Positions 17,702 to 26,662 are shown, numbered from the stretch's first letter. The stretch: 64,000 nucleotides of DNA from an uncultured cyanobacterium (GCA_903823115.1 CAIJRN010000023.1:1-64000); one strand, 5' to 3'. Numbers and translations are program-made. Notes: generated by a model from the letters alone, not told the origin.

Positions 17702-18787
17702 TCATCCTGCCGAGGAGGGGTCCGGCTCCCGGGCTGGGCTCTGGACCCGGCGATGCTGGCGCCGATCCGTGCCGCTCACCAGCACCGACAGGGGCAGATG
17801 CAGTTCCACCGCCAGCCCGCCCAGGGAGGATTGGCCCAGATGCAGCACCCCGCCATGGCGGCGACAGAAGTGCTGGGCAATCGAAAGCCCCAGGCCCCGA
17901 TGCTGGCTTTCCTGGCGATCATCGGCCCGGGGCAGATGGACCATCGAGAGCAGCTCCGAGGAACGCATGCCATGGCCATGGTCCTCGACCAGGATCAGCA
18001 GGGCATTTCGCGCCAGACGGGCTGAGATCTGCACCGGCGCCTGGCCGTATTCGAGGGCATTGTCGATCAGGTTGTTGAGGGTGCGCTGCAGGGAACCCCG
18101 ATCCAGTCGCACGATCAGCCGGGGGGTTCGCACCTCAACGCGCCCATGGCCGTAGGTATCGGCGATGCGATGGCAGAGATCGTCCAGGGCCAGCGCCACC
18201 GCCCGACTCTCCAGCGGCTCGTCATCGGAAAGGGCCGCCAGCTGATCGCTGAGATTGCGCAGGGCATCGATATCGCCGAACAGCCCTTGAATCGTGCCGG
18301 AGTCCGCCTCGCCGTCCAGCCGCAACTGCTCCACCCGCAGGATCAGGCGGGTCAACGGTCCGCGCAGATCGTGCACGAGCCCCCGCAGCAGCGCCTCACG
18401 GGCCACCGCATTGCTGTTGAGCTGCTCCAGCAGGCGGTTGATGCGCAGACTCAACAGCCGCAGGGGTGCGAATCCCTCCTCCAGCACCAGATCAATCCGG
18501 GGCGCCGCCTCCTGGGGCAGTCCGCGCACCAGGGCGGCCAGGGGCAGCTCCACCCAGCGGCGCAGGTAAGCCAGCAGCCCGATCAGCAGCCCCAGCAGCA
18601 CCACCAGGCCGCCCCAGAGCATCCCCCAGACCACGCCGCCGGCAGCCTGCTCCAGCAGCCACCAACTCAGGGGCAACAGCACCAGCGCACTGACCAGCGT
18701 GCCCACCACTCCGTATCGCAGCAAGCGCCAGCGATCCCCGGCGCTGAGATGCAGGGGCCGCTCCTGCCGGCGCGGAATCAGTGACAA
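17702..18787 (-). CDS. sensor histidine kinase
   Basis: 361 residues if translation begins at TTG 18787, overlapping the response regulator stop by 10 bases; the exact start is uncertain. Two membrane helices (about 30-80) enclose only a very short loop, so there is no real external sensor domain. A HAMP-like linker follows, then the H-box GLVHDLRGPLTRL (H139), N-box LNNLIDNALEYG, and G-boxes EDHGHGM and GLGLSIAQHF. It should phosphorylate the regulator encoded just upstream. The signal is unknown; kinases with such short loops often sense the membrane or a partner protein. Confidence 0.88.
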   Translation of the reverse strand: MSLIPRRQERPLHLSAGDRWRLLRYGVVGTLVSALVLLPLSWWLLEQAAGGVVWGMLWGGLVVLLGLLIGLLAYLRRWVELPLAALVRGLPQEAAPRIDLVLEEGFAPLRLLSLRINRLLEQLNSNAVAREALLRGLVHDLRGPLTRLILRVEQLRLDGEADSGTIQGLFGDIDALRNLSDQLAALSDDEPLESRAVALALDDLCHRIADTYGHGRVEVRTPRLIVRLDRGSLQRTLNNLIDNALEYGQAPVQISARLARNALLILVEDHGHGMRSSELLSMVHLPRADDRQESQHRGLGLSIAQHFCRRHGGVLHLGQSSLGGLAVELHLPLSVLVSGTDRRQHRRVQSPAREPDPSSAG

Positions 18788-19557
18788 GGGGCGGTTTCCA
18801 GATGGAGGCGATAGCCCAGTCCCCGCACCGTTTCGATCCGCACGGTTCCCTCCGAGATCGACTCCAGCAGGCGCCGCAGCCGTGACAGGCGCACATCGAG
18901 GCTGCGACTGGTGTTGGCATCCACCAGGCTGCCACTGGCCCCGAGCAGGTGATCGCGGCTGAGCACCTGATCGGGGGCCTGGCAGAAGGCCAGCAGCAGG
19001 GCCACGGCACCGCGACTGACCGGATAGTGCAGGCCGTCGGCCCCGGTGAGGCGGCACTGGGCGGGCTCGAACTGCAGCCTTCCCATCGCGAATGCACCCT
19101 CCAGCCGCTGGGCCTGGCGATGCCGCGGATGCTGCTGCAGCAATTTCTCGATGCGCAGCTGCAACTCCCGTGGCAGGAAGGGCTTGGCGAGATAGTCATC
19201 GGCCCCCACCTCCAGGCCGCAGATGCGATCGGCCGGGGCCCCCAGGGCCGAGAGCATCAGCACCGGAAAGCGCCAGCCCGCCTGGCGCAGGTTGCCCAGA
19301 ACGTGGGTGCCGGGCTTGTCCGGCAACATATGATCGAGCACCAGCAGATCGGGTGCACCGCCATCGAGGGCCCCGAGCAGGTCATCGGGGCGATGAAAGC
19401 TGCGCGGCCGCCAGCCCCTGGAATTGAGAATCGGCTCCAGCAGGCAGCAGAGAGCCTTGTCGTCGTCGAGAAGCCAGATCTGGCATCCCATCAGGCCATC
19501 GTCGCCCGAGGGGCCAACAGCAGAAGGGGGATCAGATGGCGACATGGGCTGTCGCAT
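18778..19557 (-). CDS. OmpR-family response regulator
   Basis: 259 residues from ATG 19557; ATG 19545 is an alternative. The receiver domain has the acidic pocket LLDDD, the phospho-acceptor D75 in LLVLDHMLP and the lysine in LAKPF. A winged-helix DNA-binding domain ends with RIETVRGLGYRLH, typical of OmpR/PhoB. It is coupled to the histidine kinase. The divergent gene across a 118-base gap encodes the SPFH protein, so that gap probably holds its own or that gene's operator. Confidence 0.93.
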   Translation of the reverse strand: MRQPMSPSDPPSAVGPSGDDGLMGCQIWLLDDDKALCCLLEPILNSRGWRPRSFHRPDDLLGALDGGAPDLLVLDHMLPDKPGTHVLGNLRQAGWRFPVLMLSALGAPADRICGLEVGADDYLAKPFLPRELQLRIEKLLQQHPRHRQAQRLEGAFAMGRLQFEPAQCRLTGADGLHYPVSRGAVALLLAFCQAPDQVLSRDHLLGASGSLVDANTSRSLDVRLSRLRRLLESISEGTVRIETVRGLGYRLHLETAPCH

Positions 19558-19675
19558 CAAAGAAATAATCCTGCCCGTTCCACCTGCCCCTGTCCAGTTT
19601 TCAGGCTTCGCCGAAACAGGCCGATTATTCTGAACTCAGTCCTGCGACCGTCCCGATGGGCCGGACAACCTGCCG

Positions 19676-20536
19676 ATGGACCATCTGTGGCAGGCGATCC
19701 GGCGGGAAGGCCTCGACATTGTCGAGTGGTCCGATGACGGATCCCTGGGCCAGGCCGACACGATCGTCTGGCGCTTCGATCGCCACGACAACGCCCTCAA
19801 ACTGGGCTCCCAGCTGATCGTGCGTGAAGGCCAGTGGGCCGTGTTCGTCAACGAGGGCCGCATCACCGACAGCTTCGGACCGGGCCGCCACGTGCTGGCG
19901 ACCCGCAATCTGCCGATCCTCACCAGCCTGCTATCCCTGCCCTTCGGCGGCGAGAGCCCGTTCAAGGCGGAGGTGTACTTCGTGGCCACCCACCTGTTCA
20001 CCGATCTCAAGTGGGGCACCCGCCATCCCCTGATCGTGCGGGACCCGGAACTGGGACCGGTGCGGCTGCGGGGCTTCGGCAGCTTCACCCTGCGGGTCAA
20101 CGACCCCAGCTGGCTGATCCGCGAGGTCACCGGCAACCGGGGCCAGGTCAGCCTGGAAACGCTCAGCGACCAGCTGCGCAACCTGATCGTCAGCCGCCTG
20201 GCCGACGCTCTGGGCAAGGGGAACCACTCGATCCTCGATCTGGCCGGCCGCTACGACGAGCTGGCCCGGGACCTGCGCCTGCGGCTGCTGGAGGAGGTGC
20301 AGGAGCTGGGGCTGGAGATCCCCAGCCTGTTGATCGAGAACCTCACCCTGCCGGCGGAGGTGGAAGCGGCCCTCGATCGCCGCAGCGGCCGGGTGATCAG
20401 TGGCGAAGGCCCGATGGTCGCCGCTGGCGAGACACTCAGCGCTGGGGACGGGCCGCCATTGCGAGCCACTGGCCTGGGGCGCCTGGCACCACCGCTGCCA
20501 CCACCGCTGCCGGCCGCTCCGCCGGCGAGCCCGTGA
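19676..20536 (+). CDS. SPFH-domain protein (YdjI-like)
   Basis: 286 residues beginning MDHLWQAIRREGLDIVEW. The sequence matches the SPFH group also called virion-core-protein-like: LIVREGQWAVFVNEGRITDSFGPGRHVLATRNLPILTSL, then FGSFTLRVNDP and SRLADAL. A Pro/Ala tail ends the protein. There is no signal or membrane helix. In Bacillus subtilis the related YdjI is recruited to the membrane with PspA-like and zinc-ribbon partners during envelope stress; that is family knowledge, not shown here. Its stop overlaps the zinc-ribbon gene start (GTGA at 20533-20536). Confidence 0.88.
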   Translation: MDHLWQAIRREGLDIVEWSDDGSLGQADTIVWRFDRHDNALKLGSQLIVREGQWAVFVNEGRITDSFGPGRHVLATRNLPILTSLLSLPFGGESPFKAEVYFVATHLFTDLKWGTRHPLIVRDPELGPVRLRGFGSFTLRVNDPSWLIREVTGNRGQVSLETLSDQLRNLIVSRLADALGKGNHSILDLAGRYDELARDLRLRLLEEVQELGLEIPSLLIENLTLPAEVEAALDRRSGRVISGEGPMVAAGETLSAGDGPPLRATGLGRLAPPLPPPLPAAPPASP

Positions 20537-21228
20537 ACTGCCCCTGTTGTTCGGCACCGCTGCAGGACAGCGGCCCCCGCTGCTCCTACTGCGGCAGCTA
20601 TCTGGACATCGACCTCGAGGGCTGGGCCAGGGCCGAGGTCCAGGGTCCGCGGGCGGATCTGCACTGCCCGGACGGCCACGGCCCGCTGGAGGCCATCCAG
20701 CTGAGCCATCCCTCCTCGATCAGCCTGGATCGCTGTCCCACCTGCCTGGGCCTGTTTCTCGAACACGGCACCCTGCAGCAACTGCTGCGCGAGGCGGTGG
20801 GCCCGGTCTGGGAGGTGGACACACCCCTGCTCAACAGCCTGGTGGAGTCGCCCCACAGCCAGCCTGGAGCGCTGCGCTACCGGGCCTGCCCGGCCTGCGG
20901 CGACATGATGAACCGCAGCCTGTTCGGCAAACGCAGCGGCGTGATCGTCGATCGCTGCCGCAGCCACGGCACCTGGCTTGATCCGGGCGAACTGCGGCAG
21001 CTGCTGGAGTGGACCCGAGCCGGCGGCGCGCTGCGCCACGAGGAACAGAGCGAGCAGGAACGCCTGCGGCAGGAGCTGCGGGAGACGCGCGAAGCAGAGG
21101 AACGGCGGCGCAGACTCGAAGGACTGGTGGCCCTTGAGACCAGTTCGCCGCAGCGCTCCCTGCTGGAGACGGATCTGCTGGTGCTGCTGGGGCGAGCCCT
21201 GCGCCAGCTATGGCGAGTCAGGGAGTAG
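20533..21228 (+). CDS. zinc-ribbon protein paired with SPFH protein
   Basis: 231 residues from GTG 20533. Three cysteine clusters: CPCC...CSYCG at the N-terminus, a middle CPDGHG...CPTC pair, and a TFIIB-type ribbon CPACG...DRCRSHGTWLDPGEL. A Glu/Arg-rich coiled coil (about 165-200) follows, then a conserved-looking tail ETDLLVLLGRALRQLWR. It probably binds zinc and works with the SPFH protein through the tight overlap. The tail recurs in a small reading frame at 24321-24386. Confidence 0.85.
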   Translation: MNCPCCSAPLQDSGPRCSYCGSYLDIDLEGWARAEVQGPRADLHCPDGHGPLEAIQLSHPSSISLDRCPTCLGLFLEHGTLQQLLREAVGPVWEVDTPLLNSLVESPHSQPGALRYRACPACGDMMNRSLFGKRSGVIVDRCRSHGTWLDPGELRQLLEWTRAGGALRHEEQSEQERLRQELRETREAEERRRRLEGLVALETSSPQRSLLETDLLVLLGRALRQLWRVRE

Positions 21229-21255
21229 CGATGACGATGGGGCGATGACGATGGG
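21228..21255 (+). repeat. 14-base direct repeat at the zinc-ribbon stop
   Basis: GCGATGACGATGGG occurs twice in tandem directly after (and touching) the stop codon at 21226-21228. Confidence 0.85.
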
Positions 21256-21276
21256 GCGAGAAAGGCCAGGAGCAGG

Positions 21277-23994
21277 TCACGAAATCATCTGCTTGCTGGA
21301 AGTCTGGACCAGTTTGCCATAGAGATCTTCGATACGAAGTGCCAGCTGGCGTAGCAGGCTTCGGCTGAATTCCGGCGATGTCTGCAACAAACTCTCGAAG
21401 CGATCCGACGGAAAGACCAGCAACTGCACGGGCTCATCATCGGCTCTCACCTGCGCCCGGCGATTGTGGTCTGCGAAGTAGGCCACTTCACCAATCGATT
21501 CACCAGCGAGCACCCTGGCCACAGGGATCAGCTGGCCATCGGGGCTATAGCCACGCAGAACCAGGCACTGGCCCTCCAGCAGAATCGCCACCAGGTCGGC
21601 GGGATCTCCAACCTGGAACAATCGGGCCCCGGGCTCCAATTGCCTCAGCTGACCCCAGCGCACCATGTTGAAGAGAGCCGCTGGCGACAGGCCCGACGCC
21701 AGTGGGACTGCCAGCAGGCGCCTGAGCAGCAACTGCTGCTCAGGACTGTTGTCGAAGAACAAGGAATCCTGGTTGTCAAGGCGCGAGCCGTCCGGCCGCC
21801 CCTGGCGCAGCAACGCCTCAGCCCGATGGGGTGATCGCTGGCTCTGCACCCACAACACCCATCGCGCCGTATCGGGATCCGGATCACTCCAGAGGCCATC
21901 GATCACATCGGCAGGATCCGGCAACTCACCAACAATCGCCTGATCACCGGGAGGCAGCCTCGGTGCGATGAGCTCGTGCCGAGGCTGCAGCGCAGCCAGC
22001 ACCTTGGCAGGGCAATCGCGGAGCAGGTGTTCAAACCGCAGGCGCACAGGGTGCTCGGGTTGGATCGCCTCCAGGCCGGGGCTTAGCGCCACGTAACAAC
22101 TGACAATGCGCCGGTCCATCACCGGCAGCAGGGGATTCAGCAGAGGCTCGAGCTCAGCCGCATTGGCCAGGCTCAGCCTGGCTGCCAACTGTTGGCTGAG
22201 AACCTCAACTTCTCTTTCCAGGTTGTTGATGGCGAAAGCAGAAGCTGGTCCAAATTGAGCCAGCAGCTCCTGCCAGCTGACATCATCGAGCCCGAACTGA
22301 CGACGGATCTGCTCCAGGCTCTCCTTCTGACGCGGATTACTGAGAATCTCCTGGGCATTGCTGCTCCCCTGTACCAAAGTATGCAGGGCCTGAAAAGCAG
22401 CCTGCTGACGCAGGTTACGGCTGTCCAACTGGAGCTGGTCGAGATCCAGGATGCGGGGGTCACTGATGGCCAGCACCCGGATCGCCGCGTAATGATCCTC
22501 ATCCACAAGGCCCAGGGACAGGCGTAGCTCCTCTAATTGCACCAACGACTCGGCTCGCTCCAATCGTCCCGTGCTGAACAGATCTTCCAACACGGAGCGA
22601 TAGATCTGGCGCTTGGTCTCTCCCACCTGAGCCGGCAACACCTTGGCCAGGGTATAAACCTCCTGGGGAGAGAGATCATTCAGGCTGCGTCCTTCAAGGT
22701 GCTGCTCAAACTGGGGCAAGATCTTGGCCAGCTGCCTGCGAAGACTGTTGCTGGCGCTCTCGCGGGTGTAGGTGCTGCGATCTCGGAACCAGCCGCGATA
22801 CAGCCACATGCCGCTGGCACCAAGCACCAGCGAGCGGAGCAACTGACCCGTCACGCCACCGAAAGCACCCAGGGAGGGATCGGCAAACCAGAAAAACCCA
22901 TTGACGGCAACAAAGCTGGCCAGCAGGCGGGTTTGGTGGCGGGCACGATCCCGGGCGCCCTCGGCATGGAGTGCCTTGCTGAGGCGACGGCCCATCCAGC
23001 GATCGACGGCGGTGAAGATCGCCACCGAAAGGCAGCCACCCAGCACCAGCAGAATCGGCAACGTGAACAAGCGCGGCAAACCCAAGCCCAAACCGTGGGG
23101 CAAAGGCGCGAAAATCAGCGAGATCGCCCGGCTGTCATAGGCCCACATCCCACTACGCAGATAATCAACTCCGCCACGAGATTCGTCCTGAATCAAGAGG
23201 AAAAAAGCGACAACCAGGCCCGGATAAGAATACCAAGCCCAATGCAGTCCAGGTTTTCCAGATAGACCTTGCCAGTAGGCCCGCTCCGAATCGATATCCA
23301 TGCATGGCGACTGGCAGGCAACACAGGCACTCATCTCCTTGCCACTGGCGCCGACGCTGCGGCACATCGATTGGGTCAGCGGCGAACCGGTCTGGAGTTG
23401 GGCAGCGGTGCCCAGCAGACTGCGCGGCCCGGTGATCAGGGTCTGCACCGGAGCCATCGGACAGAAGTACTGACACCAAGCCTTGCCGGCATAGGCCCAG
23501 CCAACCCCCAGGGCCGCCAGCGCCGTGAAAGCGAGGAACAGGCCCAGCGCCAGGGGATTGCTGTTGACCACGAGCAACCGCAGGCTCAGTCCGGCGATGA
23601 ACAGGGTCCACTGCAGCTGGACATGGTGACGGGCCAACCAGGAGTTGGCTTCCACCTTCACCACATCCCGCCGTCCACCCTTGCCAACCACCGTGCGCTG
23701 CAGGCCCAGGGCGCGGAACAGCTGGGAAACAAAAGCCAGGGGACAGATCCGTCGCCAGATCTCATGGCTGAGCAACACCAGCATCAGCACACCCAGAGGC
23801 ACCACGACCCCCCAGAACATCTGGTTGCCCTCGTGGTGATGGCACTGGCGCAGACCGCCGCAATGGTCAAGATCAAAAGGCCAGGGATCCCAGCCCGGCA
23901 CGAGCATGGTGAGGATCAGCGCGCACCAGCCAGTCAGCAGAGCCCAGCGAGCCAGATGGGCCCTTCTCTCGGACCAATGGCTCAGCGCCTGCAC
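21277..23994 (-). CDS. membrane iron-sulfur protein with C-terminal cNMP-binding domain
   Basis: 905 residues from GTG 23994. Residues 1-400 hold about seven membrane helices with NapH/CcoG-like motifs: C174-x3-C178 in WCQYFCPMAP, and C211 plus C224-x2-C227-x3-C231, enough for one or two [4Fe-4S] clusters. Residues 410-760 are an alpha-helical, Leu/Gln-rich cytosolic region. Residues 780-890 form a cyclic-nucleotide-binding domain with GESIGEVAYFADHNRRAQV, close to the phosphate-binding cassette. It may move electrons across or along the membrane under nucleotide control. Base composition is somewhat less GC-rich than in neighbours. The domain calls are firm; the physiological role is unknown. 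Confidence 0.85.
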   Translation of the reverse strand: MQALSHWSERRAHLARWALLTGWCALILTMLVPGWDPWPFDLDHCGGLRQCHHHEGNQMFWGVVVPLGVLMLVLLSHEIWRRICPLAFVSQLFRALGLQRTVVGKGGRRDVVKVEANSWLARHHVQLQWTLFIAGLSLRLLVVNSNPLALGLFLAFTALAALGVGWAYAGKAWCQYFCPMAPVQTLITGPRSLLGTAAQLQTGSPLTQSMCRSVGASGKEMSACVACQSPCMDIDSERAYWQGLSGKPGLHWAWYSYPGLVVAFFLLIQDESRGGVDYLRSGMWAYDSRAISLIFAPLPHGLGLGLPRLFTLPILLVLGGCLSVAIFTAVDRWMGRRLSKALHAEGARDRARHQTRLLASFVAVNGFFWFADPSLGAFGGVTGQLLRSLVLGASGMWLYRGWFRDRSTYTRESASNSLRRQLAKILPQFEQHLEGRSLNDLSPQEVYTLAKVLPAQVGETKRQIYRSVLEDLFSTGRLERAESLVQLEELRLSLGLVDEDHYAAIRVLAISDPRILDLDQLQLDSRNLRQQAAFQALHTLVQGSSNAQEILSNPRQKESLEQIRRQFGLDDVSWQELLAQFGPASAFAINNLEREVEVLSQQLAARLSLANAAELEPLLNPLLPVMDRRIVSCYVALSPGLEAIQPEHPVRLRFEHLLRDCPAKVLAALQPRHELIAPRLPPGDQAIVGELPDPADVIDGLWSDPDPDTARWVLWVQSQRSPHRAEALLRQGRPDGSRLDNQDSLFFDNSPEQQLLLRRLLAVPLASGLSPAALFNMVRWGQLRQLEPGARLFQVGDPADLVAILLEGQCLVLRGYSPDGQLIPVARVLAGESIGEVAYFADHNRRAQVRADDEPVQLLVFPSDRFESLLQTSPEFSRSLLRQLALRIEDLYGKLVQTSSKQMIS

Positions 23995-24429
23995 AAGACG
24001 GATAGCAAGACAGGAGCCAACTACAGCATATTTGCGGAAAAGTGCGGCATTTTAGGTAAAGCGATTAACACCGTTGTGCCGGCCTCACCCCATCTGTCGC
24101 GGAGGAACCGCCGGCGACCCCTGCCTCCCATGGCAGCGGCCTGGAGTCGATGGACCCCAGGCCGCTGGCCTACGGTTTGACCGATCAGCAGCAGCGGCCA
24201 TCGGAGCCGATGCTGATCAAGGGGAGCGCCGCAAGGCCACCACAGCCGCATCGCCGAGATGGCCGCCCGCACCCCATCGCCGCAGCCTTCGCCGACAGCG
24301 AACATGTCCCGCTCTCATCCAGCCTGCCGGAGACGGACCTGCTGGCGCTCCTTGGCCGGGCCCTCAGCCAGCGATGGCGAAACAGGCGTGACGCCGAGGG
24401 GAATGCAAGGAACAAGTGGCGTTGACGCC
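23995..24429. other. intergenic region between FeS/cNMP gene and coaE
   Basis: 435 bases. The first ~90 are AT-rich compared with the rest of the window and probably hold the promoter of the minus-strand iron-sulfur gene; I see no clear -35/-10 pair. The remainder carries a small reading frame (24150-24425) described separately. Confidence 0.5.
24150..24425 (+). CDS. possible small gene with a zinc-ribbon-protein tail
   Basis: 91 residues from ATG 24150, ending five bases before coaE. Most of it is Pro/Arg-rich and unremarkable, but residues 58-79 (SLPETDLLALLGRALSQRWR plus two) match the last residues of the zinc-ribbon protein at 21157-21222, with about 16 of 22 identical. It may be a genuine short gene, the end of a decayed paralog, or a targeting or interaction tail shared by two proteins. 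No Cys clusters remain. Confidence 0.4.
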   Translation: MDPRPLAYGLTDQQQRPSEPMLIKGSAARPPQPHRRDGRPHPIAAAFADSEHVPLSSSLPETDLLALLGRALSQRWRNRRDAEGNARNKWR

Positions 24430-25059
24430 ATGGCGATGAAGCAGCGCCGCATCGGCCTCACCGGCGGCATCGCCAGTGGCAAGAGCACGGTGGGCCAGCT
24501 GCTGACCGTCCACTTCGACCTGCCCGTGCTGGATGCGGACGCCTACGCCCGCGAGGCCCTGGCACCGGGCACGGCCGCCACGGCGGCGGTGCTGGCCCGC
24601 TATGGCGCGGCCGTGGCGGCGGCTCCGGCCATCGACCGGGCAGCCGTCGAACGGGCAGCCATCGACCGGCTGGCCCTCGGCCGCCTTGTTTTTGCCGATG
24701 CCGCAGAACGGCAGTGGCTGGAGGCGCTGATCCACCCCCTGGTGCGCCAGCGTTTCAGCGCCGAGCTGGCCCGGCTGAGCGAGGCACCGGTGCTGGTGCT
24801 GATGATCCCGCTGCTGTTCGAAGCCGGGCTTCAGGATCTCTGCAGCGAGGTGTGGTTGGTGAGTTGTGGCGAGGCTGAGCAGGTGCGCCGGCTGATCGAG
24901 CGCGACGGCCTCAGCGAGGCGGCCGCCCGGCAGCGCCTGGCGGCCCAGTGGCCGCTGGCCCGCAAGCAAGCGCTGGCCGATCGGCTGATCGCCAATGACG
25001 GCAGCCGTGAGGAGCTGCTGGCCGAGCTGGGGCGAGCCCTGGTCGCCAGGGCGGTCTGA
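24430..25059 (+). CDS. coaE: dephospho-CoA kinase
   Basis: 209 residues from ATG 24430 (ATG 24436 is an alternative). The P-loop GLTGGIASGKST, the acceptor-site segment LDADAYAREAL and the lid region around LIERDGLSEAAARQRLAAQ are characteristic. CoaE phosphorylates the 3' hydroxyl of dephospho-CoA, the last step of CoA synthesis, in the cytoplasm. A 15-base triplet repeat (24628-24672) inserts AIDRA/AVERA/AIDRL into the variable CoA domain. It converges on gatB with a 42-base gap. Confidence 0.96.
   Translation: MAMKQRRIGLTGGIASGKSTVGQLLTVHFDLPVLDADAYAREALAPGTAATAAVLARYGAAVAAAPAIDRAAVERAAIDRLALGRLVFADAAERQWLEALIHPLVRQRFSAELARLSEAPVLVLMIPLLFEAGLQDLCSEVWLVSCGEAEQVRRLIERDGLSEAAARQRLAAQWPLARKQALADRLIANDGSREELLAELGRALVARAV
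24628..24672 (+). repeat. three 15-base tandem repeats inside coaE
   Basis: GCC(A/G)TCGA(C/A)CGGGCA repeats three times in frame, the last unit ending CTG. Confidence 0.88.
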
Positions 25060-25101
25060 ACATCGGATCCGGGCTGAGGCGAGCGGCCCAGGAGCAACCC
25101 C

Positions 25102-26586
25102 TCAGCCCTGCAGGCGCGCCACCAGGATCTGATTGGCCAGCTTCGGATCGGCGCGGCCACCAGTGCGCTTCATCAGCTGGCCGACGAAGAAACCCTGCAG
25201 TTTGGTCTTGCCGGCGCGGAAGGCCGCCACTTCCTCGGGATGGGCCTCCAGCAGCTCCTCGACGATCGCCGTGATCGCCGCCGGATCGCTGATCATGCCC
25301 AGACCCCTGGCCTCGACGATGGCGCGGGCCGAACCACCCTGCTGCAGCAGTTCCGGCAGGATCTCCTTGGCGATCTTGCCGCTGATGCTGCCGTCCTCGA
25401 TCAGGCCCACCAGCTCGGCCAGCTGGGCCGGCCGCAACGGCAGCTCGCCGTAGGCCAGGCGGTTGGCGTTGACATGGGCGGCGATGTCGCCGGTGATCCA
25501 GTTGGACACCGCCTTGGCATCGGCTCCGGCGGCCACGGTGGCCTCGAAGAACTCGGCCATCGGCCGCTCGTCGGTGAGCACGCGGGCGTCGTAGATCGAG
25601 AGGCCGAACTGCTCGACGTAGCGATGGCGTTTGGCGGCCGGCAGTTCCGGCAGCTCCGCCCGCCAGGCCTCGCGCTGCTGCTCGCTCACCTCGATCGGCC
25701 CCAGGTCGGGATCGGGGAAGTAGCGATAGTCGCTGGCGCCCTCCTTGCTGCGCATGCTCTTGGTGAGCTGCTTGCTCTCATCCCAGAGACGGGTTTCCTG
25801 CACCACCGGCTCCCCGGTCTCATAGGCCTTGATCTGGCGGGCGATTTCGTAGTCGATCGCCTTCTGAATCGCCGAGAAGGAGTTCATGTTCTTGATCTCC
25901 ACCTTGGTGCCAAAGGGAGCGTCAGGCCCGCGCCGCACCGAGATGTTGACGTCACAGCGCAGGGAACCCTCCTGCATGTTGCCGTCGCTGACGCCCAGAT
26001 AGCGCATGATCCGGCGAATCTCCGAGGCATATTCCGCCGCCTCCCGGCCAGTGCGCAGATCCGGCTTGGAGACAATTTCGGCCAGGGCGACGCCGGCGCG
26101 GTTGTAATCCACCAGGGAATGGCTGGAGCCATCGAGGCGATCGCTGCCGGCATGGACCAACTTGCCGGCGTCCTCCTCCATGTGCAGGCGCTCGATGCCG
26201 ATCGTCTTGAGATAGGTGTCCTTGCCCTTTTCAGCCACCTCGACCTCAATCGCGCCGTCCTCGGCAATCGGCTCGTCGTACTGGGAGATCTGGTAATTCT
26301 TGGGCAGGTCGGGATAGAAATACTGTTTGCGGTCAAACTTGCTGTGTTCAGCCACACGCAGATTCAGGGCCAGGGAAGCCTTCACCGCATATTCGAGCAC
26401 CTTCTGATTCAGCACCGGCAGGGTGCCCGGCAGGCCGCAGACCACCGGATCAATGTGGGAGTTGGGATCGTCACCGAAGGCCGTGGAGGCACAGCTGAAG
26501 ATCTTGCTCTCGGTGCCCAGCTGCACGTGGGTCTCCAGGCCGATCACCGCTTCCCAGGCCGCCTGCGTTGCCGTGCCTCCAGCCAT
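25102..26586 (-). CDS. gatB: Asp-tRNA(Asn)/Glu-tRNA(Gln) amidotransferase subunit B
   Basis: 494 residues from ATG 26586 (MAGGTATQAAWEAVIGLETHVQL). GatB holds the kinase-like site that activates the misacylated tRNA before ammonia delivered by GatA completes Gln-tRNA or Asn-tRNA. Motifs seen: GLETHVQL, DLPKNYQISQYDEP, MEEDAGKL, LVDYNRAGVALAEIVSKPD and the C-terminal YqeY-like tail ending in LKGFFVGQLMK-like sequence (LQGFFVGQLMKRTGGRADPK). Further in-frame starts upstream to 26664 are less likely. It is divergent from the Rieske gene with a 76-base gap. Confidence 0.98.
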   Translation of the reverse strand: MAGGTATQAAWEAVIGLETHVQLGTESKIFSCASTAFGDDPNSHIDPVVCGLPGTLPVLNQKVLEYAVKASLALNLRVAEHSKFDRKQYFYPDLPKNYQISQYDEPIAEDGAIEVEVAEKGKDTYLKTIGIERLHMEEDAGKLVHAGSDRLDGSSHSLVDYNRAGVALAEIVSKPDLRTGREAAEYASEIRRIMRYLGVSDGNMQEGSLRCDVNISVRRGPDAPFGTKVEIKNMNSFSAIQKAIDYEIARQIKAYETGEPVVQETRLWDESKQLTKSMRSKEGASDYRYFPDPDLGPIEVSEQQREAWRAELPELPAAKRHRYVEQFGLSIYDARVLTDERPMAEFFEATVAAGADAKAVSNWITGDIAAHVNANRLAYGELPLRPAQLAELVGLIEDGSISGKIAKEILPELLQQGGSARAIVEARGLGMISDPAAITAIVEELLEAHPEEVAAFRAGKTKLQGFFVGQLMKRTGGRADPKLANQILVARLQG

Positions 26587-26662
26587 CCTCAAGTCACTCC
26601 AGCCAGCTTGAAGGGGCATCCTAGGAGCCTGAGATTCGCAGGCCAGCCAGGCCCCTTCGCCC

